Assembly: GCA_017560305.1 (NCBI GenBank)
Contig: JAFYOF010000052.1
Location: forward strand, 1 to 6,171
Direction of reading: 5' to 3'
DNA from: Alistipes sp.
Lineage (GTDB): Bacteria; Bacteroidota; Bacteroidia; Bacteroidales; Rikenellaceae
DNA length: 6,171 bases
Part shown: positions 5,271 to 6,171 of the stretch, in pieces
How the letters are laid out: each line of letters begins with the position of its first letter
Numbering within the stretch: the stretch's first letter is position 1
The notes under the pieces: generated by a model
The model's input: only the letters and a program-made list of their open reading frames with translations
Database searches by the model: none
Told to the model about the DNA's origin: nothing
Made by a program: the position numbers and the translations under genes

Positions 5271-6171
5271 TTATTTACTGTACTCTCCGTGATTGATTTT
5301 CTTGAATAGTGTTCCAAGATTGCGTTTCAACATCATCTTGAATGCGTGCTCTTTCATCCCGTAACTCTCGGCCAATGCGATTCCTTCTGCTGTGGTAAAC
5401 CTTTGCGGAAGGTAGTGGTATATAGTTCGGTGAAGCTCATTGAGTTGTTCGTTGCCTATCGATGTCTGTACTCTTACGGCTGTTGTGCGGAAATACTCCG
5501 TCAGCTCAATGGCCCTACGCACGCTCTCGATGTCGATAGCCTCCTTGTCGCACTCTCCGCAAGTCCATCGTGCAAGTTGGATTATCAGACAAAAGCGAAT
5601 GATGTATATCTCCAATTTGCAGTAGATACCAAGCAATGCTTCGTTGCTCTCCAAATCACATCTTCGGGCATTGTCGTGCTGCCACGCATAGAGTTCTCGC
5701 TTTGCCGCCTCACGAAAGGGGAGGATGTTGGCTTGCAGTTCATTATTCTCATCAAACTCACACTCTTGGTCTATGAGTCTGCCGATGATTTGCAGCCATT
5801 CGTGTTCAAGTTCTTCGGGAGTCTCTCTATCGTTCCAACGGCTCTTCTCAACAGCTTCGGGCATTACGAAGAGTATGCGGTCGATAAATCCATTGCTTGC
5901 TCTCTCGCCTTTACCTAACTCTCCGAGTATCTTCTGCTGAATTGTACCAACTACTGAGATATAAGGTCGCTTGATGAAGATTGAGCTTTGCGAACTCTTG
6001 CGATCCGAGATTGTGGGCTTGGCGTTGAATACCGATAACCAAAACTGCTCTTCAGAACCATTGTTGTAGCGATTAAAGTTCTTGAACCACGCTGATAACT
6101 CGTCCGACCATAGGCACAACCCACGAGGATTTTGAGCGTGGATAAGGCTCAATCCTTCGGGCGTGATGTCC
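5271..6171 (-). CDS. DUF3987 family replication protein, 5'-partial (C-terminal part)
   Basis: The reading frame is open to the right edge of the window. The visible part (299 residues, stop TAA at 5271-5273) begins DITPEGLSLIHAQNPRGL and continues CLWSDELSAWFKNFN. This is the (S/D)-x-TPEgL...nPRGL...DEL-W block typical of DUF3987 proteins, which are commonly encoded by bacterial mobile elements and are thought to act in replication, often behind an N-terminal primase or helicase-like part. Further conserved-looking segments are KPYISVVGTIQ-type sequence (here KRPYISVVGTIQ), the GFIDRILFV block and, after a helical region, a C-terminal winged-helix-like stretch (YLPQRFTTAEGIALAESYGM). A TTG at 6150-6152 lies inside the conserved block and is not a likely start. 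It heads the minus-strand series of primase-like, mobC and relaxase genes. The family call is firm; enzymatic activity is inferred. Confidence 0.88.
   Translation of the reverse strand, partial: DITPEGLSLIHAQNPRGLCLWSDELSAWFKNFNRYNNGSEEQFWLSVFNAKPTISDRKSSQSSIFIKRPYISVVGTIQQKILGELGKGERASNGFIDRILFVMPEAVEKSRWNDRETPEELEHEWLQIIGRLIDQECEFDENNELQANILPFREAAKRELYAWQHDNARRCDLESNEALLGIYCKLEIYIIRFCLIIQLARWTCGECDKEAIDIESVRRAIELTEYFRTTAVRVQTSIGNEQLNELHRTIYHYLPQRFTTAEGIALAESYGMKEHAFKMMLKRNLGTLFKKINHGEYSK

Noticed and set aside
4967..5317. Minus-strand 116-codon frame crossing the inverted repeat and entering the DUF6371-type gene
   Set aside because: Most of it is an out-of-frame reading of the zinc-region gene, with His/Gln/Arg-rich, non-protein-like sequence.
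5346..5918. 190-codon plus-strand open frame opposite DUF3987
   Set aside because: It is antisense to a strongly conserved protein, shows no recognisable motif and has no operon context.
5271..6152. TTG at 6150-6152 as the start of the DUF3987 gene
   Set aside because: The frame stays open to the window edge, and the residues before it (DITPEG) belong to the conserved block, so the gene is cut by the window end.

Overview
The window looks like part of a mobilizable or integrative element from a Bacteroidota genome, most likely a gut-type Bacteroidales. This is inferred from the families seen (a DUF3987 replication protein, a DUF6371-type zinc-finger/Toprim protein, a MobC-like accessory protein and a MOBP-like HUH relaxase in one series) and from start codons preceded by AT-rich tracts instead of well-placed Shine-Dalgarno sequences. 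No rRNA, tRNA, CRISPR array, IS element or integrase is visible. No gene-free stretch exceeds 300 bases; the longest is the 173 bp upstream of mobC, which holds overlapping inverted repeats.

Left part (1-2213, plus strand) is probably cargo. It starts with the C-terminal three quarters of a RhuM-family protein whose 5' end lies outside the window. A two-gene cassette follows (836-2213) that is much more AT-rich than the rest. Its first gene encodes a small protein with one predicted membrane segment. The second, overlapping by 11 nt, encodes a protein with a central Cys/His cluster and a C-terminal SEC-C zinc motif. I do not recognise a described system; cargo position, tight coupling and composition make it a candidate defence, toxin/immunity or element-stability pair. 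A strong hairpin at 2217-2254 separates this part from the convergent genes to its right.

Right part (2268-6171, minus strand) is the replication and transfer module. In transcription order it holds the C-terminal part of a DUF3987 protein (start beyond the right edge), a 64-nt near-perfect inverted repeat whose arms each carry a DnaA-box-like 9-mer, the DUF6371-type primase-like gene, the inverted-repeat region that is the best oriT candidate, mobC, the relaxase gene (11-nt overlap with mobC) and a 144-aa protein of unknown function.

Probable logic: the DUF3987 and DUF6371 proteins support replication of the excised or transferred single strand. MobC and the relaxase assemble at the oriT region and nick it, with a helper conjugative element supplying the mating apparatus. 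The plus-strand genes travel as passengers. Two structured non-coding regions, 4033-4103 and 5206-5269, and the 836-2213 cassette are the parts most worth a second look.
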